A stretch of 64,000 nucleotides of DNA from LC029 sp036676475 (lineage in GTDB: Bacteria > Bacillota > Bacilli > Aneurinibacillales > RAOX-1). The DNA is taken from positions 1 to 64,000 of the forward strand of contig JAKFCU010000092.1 of assembly GCA_036676475.1 (NCBI GenBank). The letters run 5' to 3'. The notes beneath the pieces were generated by a model that saw nothing but the letters and a program-made list of their open reading frames with translations, did not search any database and was not told the DNA's origin. The position numbers were made by a program, and so were the translations under genes. This document shows positions 7,479 to 17,394 of the stretch, piece by piece. How positions within the stretch are numbered: position 1 is the stretch's first letter; the number at the start of each line of letters is the position of its first letter.

Positions 7479-7528
7479 CAAGGAATCATAGATTAATGAC
7501 CTATGAACCTTGTTTAAGGTTCTTTTTT
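7479..7528 (+). terminator. Riboswitch expression platform: antiterminator and terminator
   Basis: GAACCTT-GTTT-AAGGTTC at 7505-7522 plus TTTTTT forms the terminator. CAAGGAATCATAG at 7479-7491 can instead pair with CTATGAACCTTG at 7501-7512, destroying the terminator. The antiterminator arm abuts P1, so ligand binding can choose between the two. Whether c-di-GMP turns the gene on or off cannot be read reliably. Confidence 0.8.
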
Positions 7529-7566
7529 ATTTGGGCTTTCTTTATGAAGAAAGGCGGGATTTTAGT

Positions 7567-10500
7567 ATGAGTAAACGAATTTTCAGCTTGTCATCGTTTC
7601 TGGTGCTGCTTCTTGTGTTCCAATTGATTTTTCCAATTGTCAACACATACGCAGAAACCAACAGCAGTATTTTACCTCCAAGTAATCTTTCTGCACAACT
7701 GTTGACCCCGGAGGACGTTAAACTGACGTGGAGTCCAGTTTACGGAGCAACTGGTTATATTGTGTATGAAATTACCGATGGTCAACTCATCCTACTCGGT
7801 AAGGCCACAACGACCAGCTACACATTGAACAACCTACCTGAAGGGTCATACAGCTATATTGTGTCAACATTGAGCTCGGAAGGGGAATCTGGTCCGTGTG
7901 CGCCTGTTCAGGTCGACATAGTCTATCCAGACATGGCAGCACCGGGTTCTTTGACACATACGTTGCAAAATGTTAACAACATCGTTTTGAGCTGGTCAGC
8001 ATCCCAGTATGCGGAGAAATATAATCTCTACCAGATCTCTGGAGAAGGGCAAAAAACATTGCTTACTTCGCAAACAGGACGTTCATACACAGTTAGCAAT
8101 GCACCTGAAGGAACATACAAGTATGCGGTTGCTGCTGAAAATTCCATGTACGGGGAATCTACGCTCTCAACGTCAGTTGAGGTCGAGGTGGTTTTCCCTA
8201 CTATGCAGGCACCTGGCAATCCAACGTACAGCATTACCAACGGCAATGATCTTACCATGAAATGGAACACCGTTCTCTATGCAACGTCCTACAAAGTGTA
8301 TCAGATCATCGATGAACAACCCGTCTTGAAGAGTACGGTTACCGGTACATCCGTAACATACAACAATATGCCAGCCGGTGATTATCTCTACAAGCTTCGC
8401 TCCTACAGCGACCGGTTTGGCGAATCGGTAGAAGGTAGCACGATATCTCTAACAATGGGCGATGTGACCATGGCTCCACCGAACAACTTCACTTATAAGA
8501 TACAAAATCTCAATGACATTGTCCTGAATTGGGGCAGCGTACCAAACGCGACCAACTACAAGGTCTATCAAATCACTGATGGGCAAAAAGTATTAAAGAG
8601 TACGGTGACGGGGACAAGCGTTACATACACAAAAATGCCAGCCGGTGATTATGTATACGAGGTTCACTCCTATAGCGATCGATTTGGTGAATCAGCGGAG
8701 GGCAGTCAAGTCACTTTGACTATTGGAGCTGTAACCATGGCAGCACCTGGTAATTTTGCCTACAAGTTTCAAAACATAAATGATATAGTCTTGACTTGGG
8801 GCAGCGTCACAAATGCAACTAACTATAAAGTCTATCAAATTGTCGATGGGCAAAAAGTGTTGAAGAGTACGGTGACTGGCACAACGGTCACATACACAAA
8901 CATGCCAGCTGGCGATTATGTATACGAGGTTCACTCCTATAGCGATCGATTTGGTGAATCAGCGGAGGGCAGTCAAGTCACTTTAACCGTTGAGGCTGTG
9001 ACGATGGCTCCTCCAAATAACTTAGCGTACAAGATTCAGAACGGTAACGACGTAGTCATGAGCTGGGAAAGTACAGCGAACGCGAACAGCTATAAGGTCT
9101 ATCAGATCGTCAACGGACAAAAAGTGTTGAAAAGTACGGTAACGGGCACAACTGTCACGCACACGAACATGTCAGCGGGTGACTACAACTATGTCGTACA
9201 TTCCTTTTCTACCCGATTTGGTGAATCTCAAGAGGGAAGCAAACTTTCATTTACATTAGTTCATCCAACGATGCAGCCGCCAGCTAATGTGGTACAGACG
9301 ATCAAAAACCCGACAGATTTTACATTGAGCTGGGATGCGTCTGAGTACGCAACAAGTTACAAAGTTTATCAGATCGTCAACGGACAAAAAACTTTAAAAA
9401 GCACGGTGACGGGCATGAGCGTTACGTATACCAACATGGCATCAGGCGAGTACACCTATGCGGTTTACTCTTACTCTTCCCGATTTGGAGAGTCAGCTGA
9501 GGGAACCCAACTGACGGTGACTCTAAATGGAAAAACGATGCTACCACCGACTAATCTGACTTACAGTATAGCAAACGGAAATGACATCACGTTAAGATGG
9601 ACGGCAGCGCAGGACGCTACAAGTTATAAAATATATCAAGTCGTTGATGGTCAGAAAGTCCTGAAGAATATGGTAGCAGGTACATCTGTCACATATGCGA
9701 ACCAGCTTGCCGGGGAGTACAACTATGTCGTCCACTCTGTCTCATCGCTCTTTGGTGAGTCGTCGGAGGGCGCAGAAATAAAAATTCCCTTAGTTCACCC
9801 AACCATGGCAGCACCGGGAAATCTGACTTACAAGATCCAAAATGGTAATGATGTGGTGTTAAACTGGGCAGCAGTAGAGTACGCCACCAGTTATAAAGTA
9901 TATGAGCTTGTTGATGGCCAGAAAGTGTTGAAGAGTACAGTGTCGACCTTGTCCGCAACAGTCTTTAAGGTATCATCGGGCGATCATACTTATCTCGTTC
10001 ACTCGTTAAGCACTCGTTTTGGTGAATCGCCAGAGGGAAGTAAACTGACTTTTACTTTGAGTGAACATACAATGGAGGCACCGGGAAATCTTACGCACAG
10101 TCTGACAAACGTCAATACCCTTACCTTGAGATGGGACGCCGTTTCCTATGCCACATCTTATAAAGTGTTCCAGATCATCAATGGCGAACCAGTATTGAAA
10201 AGTACCGTGACCGGCACGTCTGTAACTTATACCAATTTGCCCGAGGGGGATTACAAATACGAGGTTCACTCCGTTAGTGACCGCTTCGGTGAATCGCCGG
10301 AAGGTAGTCAGGTTTCCTTTAAGGTGGTTTTACCGATCATGCAAGCCCCGGGAAATTTGACTTACCAGATTAAAAACGGTAATGATGTGGTATTGAATTG
10401 GGGAGCGGTTGAGTACGCTACCAGCTACAAATTGTATGAGCTCGTTGATGGACAAAAATTGTTGAAGAGTACGGTTTCGACTTTGTCTGCAACGATTACC

Positions 10501-13236
10501 AAAGTACCACCCGGTGAACACACTTATCTTGTTCACTCGGTAAGTACCCGTTTCGGTGAATCGCCGGAAGGAAGCAAACTTACCTTCTTGTTGGCTGAAC
10601 ATACCATGGAAGCGCCGGAGAATCTGACGTACAGCGTGATAAACGGCAATGACCTCACCTTGAAGTGGGACGCCGTCACCTATGCCACTTCCTACAAAGT
10701 ATATCAGATCATCGACGGAGAAAAGGTCCTTAAAAATACCGTGACCGGCACGTCTGTAACTTATACCAATTTGCCTGAGGGGGATTACAAATACGAGGTT
10801 CATTCGGTGAGCACCCGCTTCGGTGAATCGCCGGAAGGTAGCGAAGTTGCCATTAAGCTGGTTTTCCCGATGATGCAGGCACCGGGAAATCTGACGTACA
10901 GCTTTTCTAACGTCAATAACTTAACTTTGCGATGGACTGCTACCACTTACGCGACATCCTATAAGATCTATCAAGTCATTGATGGCAAACCGGTGTTAAA
11001 AAATACCGTGACTAGTACCTCTGTAACTTTTAACAACATCCCTGAGGGGGATTACAAATACGAGGTTCATTCGGTAAGCAGCCGCTTCGGCGAATCCCCG
11101 GAAGGCAGTCAGGTTTCCTTTACCATGGTTTTCCCGACGATGCAGGCTCCTGGGAATTTGACGTACAGCATTACAACCGGTAATGACATCACCTTAAGAT
11201 GGAACGCCGCTACCTACGCAACAGCGTATAAAGTGTACCAAACCATTAACGGGGAAAAGGTCTTAGTAAAAACCGTGACCGGCACATCGGTTGTGTTTAC
11301 CAATATGCTTGAGGCGGATTACAAGTACGAAATTCATTCCTTTAGTGATCGCTTTGGCGAATCGCCGGAAGGAAGCATATTGAACTTCACCCTGACTTGG
11401 CCAATCGTGCAACCGCCACAGCTAACAGGGAACATCTTCAACGTTAACAACATAACTCTATCTTGGAATTCGGTTACTTGGGCGAATGAATATCGCGTTT
11501 ATCAAATTACAGGTGATAACAGACAGTTGATTTATAAAGGTACAGCGCTCACTAACAAAGTATACAACCTGACGGAAGATACTCACTCTTTTGAAGTAAC
11601 GGCATACAGCACACGTTTCGGCGAGTCTAAACCTTCAAATCGGGTAACCGAGAGGATTGTTTACCCTGTCATGCAGCCGCCAGTGGCAAGCTTGACACTG
11701 TTAAGCCCAACGAGTGCACGTATTAGTTGGAACTTTATTACCTACGCTAACGGCTACAACGTCTATGAAATTATTGATGGCAAGCCAGTACAATTGATAA
11801 AGAACTTAAATAACCTGTCTTATACCATATCAAACCTGTCGTATGCGAACCATGAATATTATGTAAGTTCGTACAGTAATTCCTTTGGCGAATCAGAACC
11901 TTCCAACATTGTTCTCGCAAAATTGATCGTTGATACCGAACCACCGGTCACAACAGCCAATGCGCCAACCGACTGGACAAATCAAAATCAGGTTGTTACC
12001 TTGTCTGCAACGGACAATGAAACCGGAGTCGCAAACACGTATTACTCTTTGAACGACAGTGCTTTTGTAGAAGGGACATCCGTTGCGGTCAACGGAGAAG
12101 GGGTCCATAAAGTTTCCTTCTACTCCGTTGATAAAGTAGGCAATAGAGAAGAAACTCAAAAAATCTATATTAAGGTCGATCAAATAGCACCAGTGACCAA
12201 AGTAAGTGAGATTCCTGAATGGTTTACTCAAAAAGCTGCCTTGAAACTGACAGCAATGGATACCCACAGCGGCGTCGCCAAAACCTTCTACTCCGTTAAC
12301 GGTGTGGAATATGTGGAAGGAGCGTCCTTCATGGTAGACAAAGAAGGTCTCAACCGAGTTTCTTTCTATTCGATTGACCAAGCAGGCAACATTGAAAAAG
12401 CACAAACGATCGAAGTGAAAATTGACAAAACAGCACCAGTCACTACTTCTGATGCGCCTGAAACATGGAGCAAGGAGGATGTAACGGTGAAATGGTCCGC
12501 AACGGATACAGGTAGTGGAGTGGCTAAAACATTCTACTCCGTGAATGGTTCGGAATACGTAGAAGGCAGTACGTTGACCATCCAAAAAGAAGGCATCCAC
12601 ATCATCAGCTTCTACTCCTTGGATGTTGCAGGCAACAGGGAAGAAACGAAAACAGTCACAGTGAAGGTGGATAAGACCGCTCCTGTTCTCACCATGAATC
12701 TGAACGAAGAATACAAACTGGGTACAGTTTTACCATTGGTCTATACTGCAATTGATGACCTGTCTGAGATTGTCTCTGAAAAAATGATTGTATCAGGTCC
12801 GAATTTAACCACCGGAAGCGAGTTGGCGAATGGGGCTTCTCTAACACTTGACAAACCCGGCGTTTATACTGTGACTGTCGTCGCAACCAATGCTGCGGGC
12901 TTGACAACTACAACAGAAAAACAATTTGTCATCTACCTTCCGGCTACGATCGAAGTGACACCTAAGGTCATTAAAGGAAATAACGGCGTATTTACCGTTC
13001 GAGTGGATCTGCCAAAAGGCTACAGCAGCCAAGGTTTCGATCTGAATACAGCTAGACTGAACGGCGTGAAGGCACTCACTAGCAACAATGGATACTACAA
13101 TCAAGCAAAACTTGGTCAGTTCAAGTTTGAGCGCGCTGACTTTACTTGGACTACACGAGAAGTAACCCTTGAGTTCCGTAGCTATGTGAACGGATATTTG
13201 GTAGTTGGACAAACTACTGTTAAAGTACAAAAATAA
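7567..13236 (+). CDS. Giant secreted protein with 16 Fn3-like repeats and 3 OmpL47-like repeats
   Basis: About 1,889 residues. A signal peptide (MSKRIFSLSSFLVLLLVFQL, cleavage near TYAE) is followed by 16 fibronectin-III-like repeats of about 86-95 residues, each opening like MQAPGNLTYSI.NGND and containing a SYKVYQI.DGQKVLKS strand and a RFGESPEGS end. Three repeats of about 83 residues follow (APVTT..AP..W, FYSVNG.EYVEG, FYS.D.AGN.E), as in OmpL47-type domains, then a final beta-rich domain. No LPXTG or SLH anchor is seen, so it is either released or held non-covalently. Likely an extracellular matrix or adhesion protein, inferred from repeats and c-di-GMP control. The ATG at 7567 follows AAAGGCGGG; an earlier start at 7510 would lie inside the terminator. 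Repeats 4 and 5 are nearly identical in DNA, so recently duplicated. Confidence 0.9.
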   Translation: MSKRIFSLSSFLVLLLVFQLIFPIVNTYAETNSSILPPSNLSAQLLTPEDVKLTWSPVYGATGYIVYEITDGQLILLGKATTTSYTLNNLPEGSYSYIVSTLSSEGESGPCAPVQVDIVYPDMAAPGSLTHTLQNVNNIVLSWSASQYAEKYNLYQISGEGQKTLLTSQTGRSYTVSNAPEGTYKYAVAAENSMYGESTLSTSVEVEVVFPTMQAPGNPTYSITNGNDLTMKWNTVLYATSYKVYQIIDEQPVLKSTVTGTSVTYNNMPAGDYLYKLRSYSDRFGESVEGSTISLTMGDVTMAPPNNFTYKIQNLNDIVLNWGSVPNATNYKVYQITDGQKVLKSTVTGTSVTYTKMPAGDYVYEVHSYSDRFGESAEGSQVTLTIGAVTMAAPGNFAYKFQNINDIVLTWGSVTNATNYKVYQIVDGQKVLKSTVTGTTVTYTNMPAGDYVYEVHSYSDRFGESAEGSQVTLTVEAVTMAPPNNLAYKIQNGNDVVMSWESTANANSYKVYQIVNGQKVLKSTVTGTTVTHTNMSAGDYNYVVHSFSTRFGESQEGSKLSFTLVHPTMQPPANVVQTIKNPTDFTLSWDASEYATSYKVYQIVNGQKTLKSTVTGMSVTYTNMASGEYTYAVYSYSSRFGESAEGTQLTVTLNGKTMLPPTNLTYSIANGNDITLRWTAAQDATSYKIYQVVDGQKVLKNMVAGTSVTYANQLAGEYNYVVHSVSSLFGESSEGAEIKIPLVHPTMAAPGNLTYKIQNGNDVVLNWAAVEYATSYKVYELVDGQKVLKSTVSTLSATVFKVSSGDHTYLVHSLSTRFGESPEGSKLTFTLSEHTMEAPGNLTHSLTNVNTLTLRWDAVSYATSYKVFQIINGEPVLKSTVTGTSVTYTNLPEGDYKYEVHSVSDRFGESPEGSQVSFKVVLPIMQAPGNLTYQIKNGNDVVLNWGAVEYATSYKLYELVDGQKLLKSTVSTLSATITKVPPGEHTYLVHSVSTRFGESPEGSKLTFLLAEHTMEAPENLTYSVINGNDLTLKWDAVTYATSYKVYQIIDGEKVLKNTVTGTSVTYTNLPEGDYKYEVHSVSTRFGESPEGSEVAIKLVFPMMQAPGNLTYSFSNVNNLTLRWTATTYATSYKIYQVIDGKPVLKNTVTSTSVTFNNIPEGDYKYEVHSVSSRFGESPEGSQVSFTMVFPTMQAPGNLTYSITTGNDITLRWNAATYATAYKVYQTINGEKVLVKTVTGTSVVFTNMLEADYKYEIHSFSDRFGESPEGSILNFTLTWPIVQPPQLTGNIFNVNNITLSWNSVTWANEYRVYQITGDNRQLIYKGTALTNKVYNLTEDTHSFEVTAYSTRFGESKPSNRVTERIVYPVMQPPVASLTLLSPTSARISWNFITYANGYNVYEIIDGKPVQLIKNLNNLSYTISNLSYANHEYYVSSYSNSFGESEPSNIVLAKLIVDTEPPVTTANAPTDWTNQNQVVTLSATDNETGVANTYYSLNDSAFVEGTSVAVNGEGVHKVSFYSVDKVGNREETQKIYIKVDQIAPVTKVSEIPEWFTQKAALKLTAMDTHSGVAKTFYSVNGVEYVEGASFMVDKEGLNRVSFYSIDQAGNIEKAQTIEVKIDKTAPVTTSDAPETWSKEDVTVKWSATDTGSGVAKTFYSVNGSEYVEGSTLTIQKEGIHIISFYSLDVAGNREETKTVTVKVDKTAPVLTMNLNEEYKLGTVLPLVYTAIDDLSEIVSEKMIVSGPNLTTGSELANGASLTLDKPGVYTVTVVATNAAGLTTTTEKQFVIYLPATIEVTPKVIKGNNGVFTVRVDLPKGYSSQGFDLNTARLNGVKALTSNNGYYNQAKLGQFKFERADFTWTTREVTLEFRSYVNGYLVVGQTTVKVQK

Positions 13237-13249
13237 AGCATAACGATCA

Positions 13250-13281
13250 AAAATCCCTCTGCTATACGGCAGAGGGATTTT
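13250..13281 (+). terminator. Terminator of the Fn3 gene
   Basis: AAAATCCCTCTGC and GCAGAGGGATTTT form a near-perfect stem around a 6-base loop. It is symmetrical and could also act on the minus strand. Confidence 0.85.
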
Positions 13282-13399
13282 AAAGTTGCTGGCATGTGAA
13301 AAGGTTAGGGTGAACAGACAAATGCCCTTCACTCTATATCTGAGCGAGGGCGAGTCATGATGTTCTTCGCTATTCACTTTGAAATGCTTTAATTCATCA

Positions 13400-13611
13400 G
13401 GTTTCCAATAGATACCAGTGATTTCCATTGCAATATGAGTAATTTCTTTGGATTCAAGCCATTGTAACAACTCAAATAAATTTCTTGTCATGGTAGGAAA
13501 GGTTCTTGTATCGATTTCAACAGAGCCATCCTCTAGATCTACCATAGTACAAACGACAATTTGTTGTTGGTGAACATCCATTCCCGCACAACGTGAGATC
13601 AGGGTATCCAT
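13400..13611 (-). mobile_element. IS110-family transposase fragment (N-terminus only)
   Basis: Minus-strand frame from an ATG at 13611 gives MDTLISRCAGMDVHQQQIVVC, then TFPTMTRNLFELLQWLES and ITHIAMEITGIYWKP. These are the first two catalytic blocks of IS110-type DEDD transposases (GMDVHK.. and HVAMESTGVYWKP). After the WKP block at about 13400 the similarity stops and the frame runs into unrelated sequence, so about three quarters of the gene is missing. Non-functional remnant. Confidence 0.8.
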
Positions 13612-13803
13612 TGATCTAATTCCTCCAAAAAATTAGTAGGACTAAGGTAGGCAGGATTCGCTTGAAAAGAAACATTTTTCTGTACGTGATCATCCTTAGA
13701 TACTTGGAAAGGGAGTCAACAATGTCGTGTTCAATCCAAAAATTGATTCTATTGTCTTTAGTTAAAAATAGAAAAGGGGTTTGTTCTAGGTTATAATGCT
13801 CGG

Positions 13804-14160
13804 GTGTACGCCTGTCAGAGACAGACGTACACCAATGGGGTCTGACCCCGACGGACCGCTCAGTTTGAAAGGTTCCCGCTAGATCTCACATTTGACTGTG
13901 ATCACCTCGGGGCAAAATCGCCCAAAACACTGGAAGGCAAGGCATCACCGTGAGGTGGAGTCTGAAGGGCCTGAGGAGAAGTACCAAGCCGTAGTAAGAC
14001 GGTGTAAACCAACTTGTGAACCGGTCCGCCAAAAATGAGGCAAGGTCGAGTAGTAGTATGGAGGCGAAGGTATTATTAGTTTTCACCCATCGTACCAAGA
14101 TGTAAGTCATCGTGGTTGTGGATACTGAAGTTGTGAAAGAAATAACCAAAGAGGACTAAA
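13804..14160 (+). mobile_element. Probable group II intron RNA remnant
   Basis: No gene is encoded here, yet the sequence is full of short GC-rich pairing segments in an AT-rich region. It begins with a hairpin GTGTACGcCTGTC / GACAGaCGTACAC (13804-13832), then GGGGTCTGACCCC, and continues with GGTGGAGTCTGAAGG and GAGGAGAAGTACC, phrases typical of domain I of bacterial group II introns. No reverse transcriptase is in this block. Covariance search is needed to confirm the class. Confidence 0.45.
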
Positions 14161-14272
14161 TAGTATCTCATCTTTGTAGAAGGGAGAAAAACGATGAAAG
14201 TATTTCCATGTCCGTGCCATTCCCAATGTCCAGTCTGTACCATAAAAAAATTATCGGCATCATTAAACCGTA

Positions 14273-14316
14273 AGAACCATGAATGCAAAAATCAAGCGTT
14301 CATGGCTCTTTTCGTA
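14273..14316 (+). terminator. Hairpin shared by both Rpn units (copy 1)
   Basis: AGAACCATGAATGC...GCGTTCATGGCTCT is an inverted repeat followed by TTTTCG. Almost the same sequence occurs at 15360-15402 in front of the integrase fragment. Confidence 0.65.
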
Positions 14317-14398
14317 TTTTAGGGGAATAGAAAGATAAGCTGTTCTGCTTTTAGACTAAAGGATGATATACTAAAGGAAAGGGTGAGGTGAAACGGGG

Positions 14399-15339
14399 AT
14401 GGAAACGAAACTCCTAAAACGAGTGCCACTGCATCAATTGATGGATCTTAAGGTGGATTACGCCTTCAAGCAGCTTTTGGAAGCGAGAAGAATAAATCCA
14501 TCACGATCGTTTTTCTCAATGCAATCTTGCAGAGGAGCGGGCGAAACAGCATTCAAGACATTACTTTCTCCAATACGGAAGCAGGAGGAGAACACCGAGA
14601 GGACAAACGATCTCGATTAGACATATTAGCCGTTACCAATGACAACGAATGGCTCAACATAGAGGTTCAAATCCATAACAAATACGACATGATTAAGCGA
14701 TCTGTCTACTACTGGGCTGGGGTTTACCGTAGTCAAATGAGACAGAAAATGGGGTATAAAGAACTGCGCCCTGTGATTGCCATCAACATTCTAAACTTCG
14801 ACTTGGTAGATCAAACCGATCGTTTCCATACCTCCTACCATTTGTACGAGGATCAAAAGAAGTTCTTACTAACGGATGTGATGGAGTTTCACTTTTTAGA
14901 GATGACGAAGCTGATTCGGGATTGGAAGGAAGCGAAGCTCAATCCGCGAGACGATGTACTGGCAAGATGGTTGTTGTTACTCGGTGTGGTCGACTATCGC
15001 AATGGGAAAGTTTACGAGGATGTTTACAAAGAATTGGAGGCGATTGCCATGGAAGATGAAGCACTCAAGCATGCATTTCAAAGCTGGGATGTGCTAAGTG
15101 CCACACAGGAAGAAGTACAGGCTTACGAGGCACGCCTCAAGCAAGTGTTGGATGAAGAAGCAGCTCTACGAGAAGCAGAATTAAGGGAAAAGGAAGCGCG
15201 TGAAGAAGGCATAGAAGCAGGTGTGAAAAAAGTTGCAAAATCCATGCTCACTCAAAGAGTCGATTTGCAAACCATTGCAAAATATACAGGCCTTGCTCTT
15301 GATACGATCGAAAAGTTGAGACAAGAGTTAGACCACTAA
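14399..15339 (+). pseudogene. Rpn family PDDEXK nuclease/transposase, copy 1, frameshifted
   Basis: Rpn proteins are PD-(D/E)xK DNA endonucleases linked to recombination and transposon-like spread. The N-terminus METKLLKRVPLHQLMDLKVD is in one frame and the catalytic core (DITFSNTEAGGEHREDKRSR, LDILAVTNDNEWLNIEVQIH with the Asp and Glu-x-Gln positions) in another. Alignment with copy 2 shows one base missing near 14475 (CAGCTTTTGG against AGTTTGTTTGG). The C-terminus is charged and helical (EEAALREAELREKEAREE) and ends with a short helix-turn-helix-like part (LQTIAKYTGLALDTIEKLRQ). A truncated product from 14527 has lost the N-terminal helices. Confidence 0.85.
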
Positions 15340-15359
15340 TTATCGATAAAAAAATAGTA

Positions 15360-15402
15360 AGAGCCATGAATGCCTAATCAAGCGTTCATGGCTCTTTTTG
15401 CG
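15360..15402 (+). terminator. Hairpin shared by both Rpn units (copy 2)
   Basis: AGAGCCATGAATGC and GCGTTCATGGCTCT pair in a 14-base stem followed by TTTTT. It terminates Rpn copy 1. Confidence 0.8.
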
Positions 15403-15420
15403 TATGGAGGAGAGAGAAAA

Positions 15421-15762
15421 ATGAATCTGATTGGGGAATTCAAGCGATGGCTGATAGAAGAAGGAAAAGCAGCAAAAACCATTGAGTCCTATGTGGGTGA
15501 CGTTGAGGGATTCCAAAAATTCCTGGCAGCCTTTGTACGATACAAACAATACCTCCTGGACGAGAACTTTGCCATAGCAACTATAAACAAAAAGATCAAT
15601 AGCCTCAAGGTGTACAACGACTTTCTACGGATGAAAGGGGAAGTCGGGGAATCCTTCATTCACATCAAACGTGATCAAGTTAATGTTCGCCAACATCTGA
15701 TAAACAGGGGTTTTCCTGAGAAGAATAGCGATGGCTGTTCTCTTTTTTTGCTGAAAGGATGA
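15421..15762 (+). pseudogene. Tyrosine recombinase N-terminal domain fragment
   Basis: MNLIGEFKRWLIEEGKAAKT followed by IESYVGDVEGFQKFLA and TINKKINSLKVYNDFLRMKG is the SAM-like core-binding domain of phage-type integrases (XerC/D fold). The catalytic domain with Arg-His-x-x-Arg-Tyr is absent; the frame ends in unrelated sequence at 15762. GGAGGAGAGAGAAAA precedes the ATG. A fragment carried inside the Rpn unit. Confidence 0.7.
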
Positions 15763-15793
15763 TATAATAAAGAAAAGGAATGGTGAAAGGAAT

Positions 15794-16744
15794 ATGCGAA
15801 CGAAACTGCTGAAACGGGTCCCATTAAACTAGTTGATGGATCTCAAGGTCGATTACGCGTTTAAAAGTTTGTTTGGAAGCGAAAAGAATAAATCCATCAC
15901 GATCGTTTTCCTCAATGCAATCTTGAAGAGGAGCAGGAGAAAAAGCATCCAAGACATTACCTTCTCCAATACGGAAGCAGGAGGAGAACATCGAGAGGAC
16001 AAACGATCCAGATTAGACATCTTAGCCATTACCAATGACAATGAATGGCTCAACATAGAGGTTCAAATCCATAATAAATACGACATGATTAAGCGATCTG
16101 TCTACTACTGGGCAGGAGTCTATCGGGGTCAGATGAGACCGAAAATGGGGTATAAAGAGCTGCGTCCTGTCATTGCCATCAACATTTTGAACTTTAACTT
16201 GATGGATCAAACCGATCGTTTCCACACTTCCTACCATCTGTATGAGGATCAAGAACATTTCCCCTTGACGGATGTGATGGAATTTCACTTTTTAGAGATG
16301 ACGAAGCTGATTAGGGATTGGAAGGAAGAGAAGCTCAATCCGAGAGACGATGTACTAGCAAGATGGTTGTTGTTACTCGGTGTGGTCGACTATCGTAATG
16401 GGAAGGTATACGAGGATATCTACAAAGAACTGGAGGCGATTGCAATGGAAGATGAAATACTCAAGCATGCATTTCAAAGCTGGGATGTGCTAAGTGCCAC
16501 ACAGGAAGAAGTACAGGCATATGAGGCACGCCTCAAGCAAGTGTTGGACGAAGAAGCAGCTATTCGAGAAGCAGAATTAAGGGAAAAGGAAGCGCGTGAA
16601 CAAGGAAAGCAAGAAGAACGGAGAGCCATGGTATATCGAATGAATCAGAAGGGAGCAGATAAAGAGACAATTGCTGATTTCGCAGGGATCTCTATAGAAG
16701 AAGTGGAATCTATCCTTCGAGATAGGAAGCCAAACAAAAACTAA
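15794..16744 (+). pseudogene. Rpn family PDDEXK nuclease/transposase, copy 2, early stop
   Basis: About 90 percent like copy 1. The original ATG at 15794 is followed by an in-frame TAG at 15830-15832 where copy 1 has CAA. Downstream, translation could restart at TTG 15833 or ATG 15836 (MDLKVDYAFKSLFGSEKNKS), giving about 302 residues with the whole nuclease core: SRLDILAITNDNEWLNIEVQ. So this copy may still be active if re-initiation occurs. The C-terminal tail differs from copy 1 after REAELREKEARE, ending in IADFAGISIEEVESILRDRK. The leader AAAGGATGATATAATAAAG is shared with copy 1. Confidence 0.8.
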
Positions 16745-16769
16745 AGATATGTTCGCCAACGGCGAAGCG

Positions 16770-17080
16770 TTTTCCCACTTCACCAGGTTCTCCAGTCAGA
16801 GCAACGAATAGAACTTTTAGACGGATGAAGATACTAAAAGTGAATCCTCATCGACCGAAGCCAACCCTGCGACTATATATTCCGAAAAAAAAAAACGGAA
16901 AGCTCAGACCATTAGGAATTCCCACGATAAAAGACAGGGTCTATCAAAATATTGTAATGAATGCATTAGAACCCCAGTGGGAAGCGAGGTGAAAGTTCCT
17001 CCTATGGATTTAGACCAAAAAGAAGCACACATGATGCTATAGAGAGTATCTTTCGCAAAGGAAAGGCAAACCGCTGTACA
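16770..17080 (+). pseudogene. Group II intron reverse transcriptase remnant
   Basis: Frames pieced together give LKVNPHRPKPTLRLYIPKKK, NGKLRPLGIPTIKDRVYQNI, VMNALEPQWEAR and, after a frameshift near 16988, ESSSYGFRPKRSTHDAIESI followed by FRKGKANR. These are reverse transcriptase blocks 0-2 of intron-encoded proteins (the IPK-GK-RPLGIPT-DR and SYGFRP..S.HDAI motifs). The catalytic YADD block, maturase and endonuclease domains are absent. Non-functional. Confidence 0.88.
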
Positions 17081-17365
17081 GGCGGAGGCTTCAAACCACC
17101 TTAAGCTGCTGCGGTCAAAAGCCGTGGTGGTGAGCGTTAAGGAAAAGGCAGAGCGAGACTCTGTCAGGTGAGTGCTACGGAGAAGAACACAAGTCAATGG
17201 CTGATAAAGTGTCGAAAGCGTAGGGATGTCATCAAAACCAGGAGGGGGTCGTTGGCCTGGGATAAGTCTGGAGGAAACCTGTTTACTGTCCAGATGGTGA
17301 CCGGCATGAAGGCGACGTGAACGTAGCATAGGCTTTAGTTCGGAACGTGGGAACCTACGACTCCG
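17081..17365 (+). mobile_element. Group II intron-like RNA segment
   Basis: GC-rich, gene-free and rich in short complementary stretches, with phrases typical of group II intron domain I, such as GATGGTGACCGGCATGAAGG and GGAACGTGGGAACCTACGAC. It begins where the reverse transcriptase homology ends, so it is either a second intron inserted in the first or a rearranged piece. Confidence 0.45.
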
Positions 17366-17394
17366 ATGCGAATGGAAAAATCCAAGCGGAAACC

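Noticed and set aside
7510..7566. Earlier start (7510) for the Fn3 protein
   Set aside because: It lies inside the riboswitch terminator stem, has no ribosome binding site, and would put extra residues before a normal signal peptide.
8200..11400. CRISPR-like periodic repeats
   Set aside because: The period is about 260-290 bases, the repeats are in frame and encode Fn3-like domains; there are no short identical repeats with unique spacers.
10330..12600. Long minus-strand open frames within the Fn3 gene
   Set aside because: They mirror the repeat structure of the plus-strand gene, lack ribosome binding sites and encode no recognisable protein.
12841..13399. Minus-strand frame extending the IS110 fragment into the Fn3 gene
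   Set aside because: Similarity ends at about 13400 and the rest overlaps the Fn3 coding end and its terminator.
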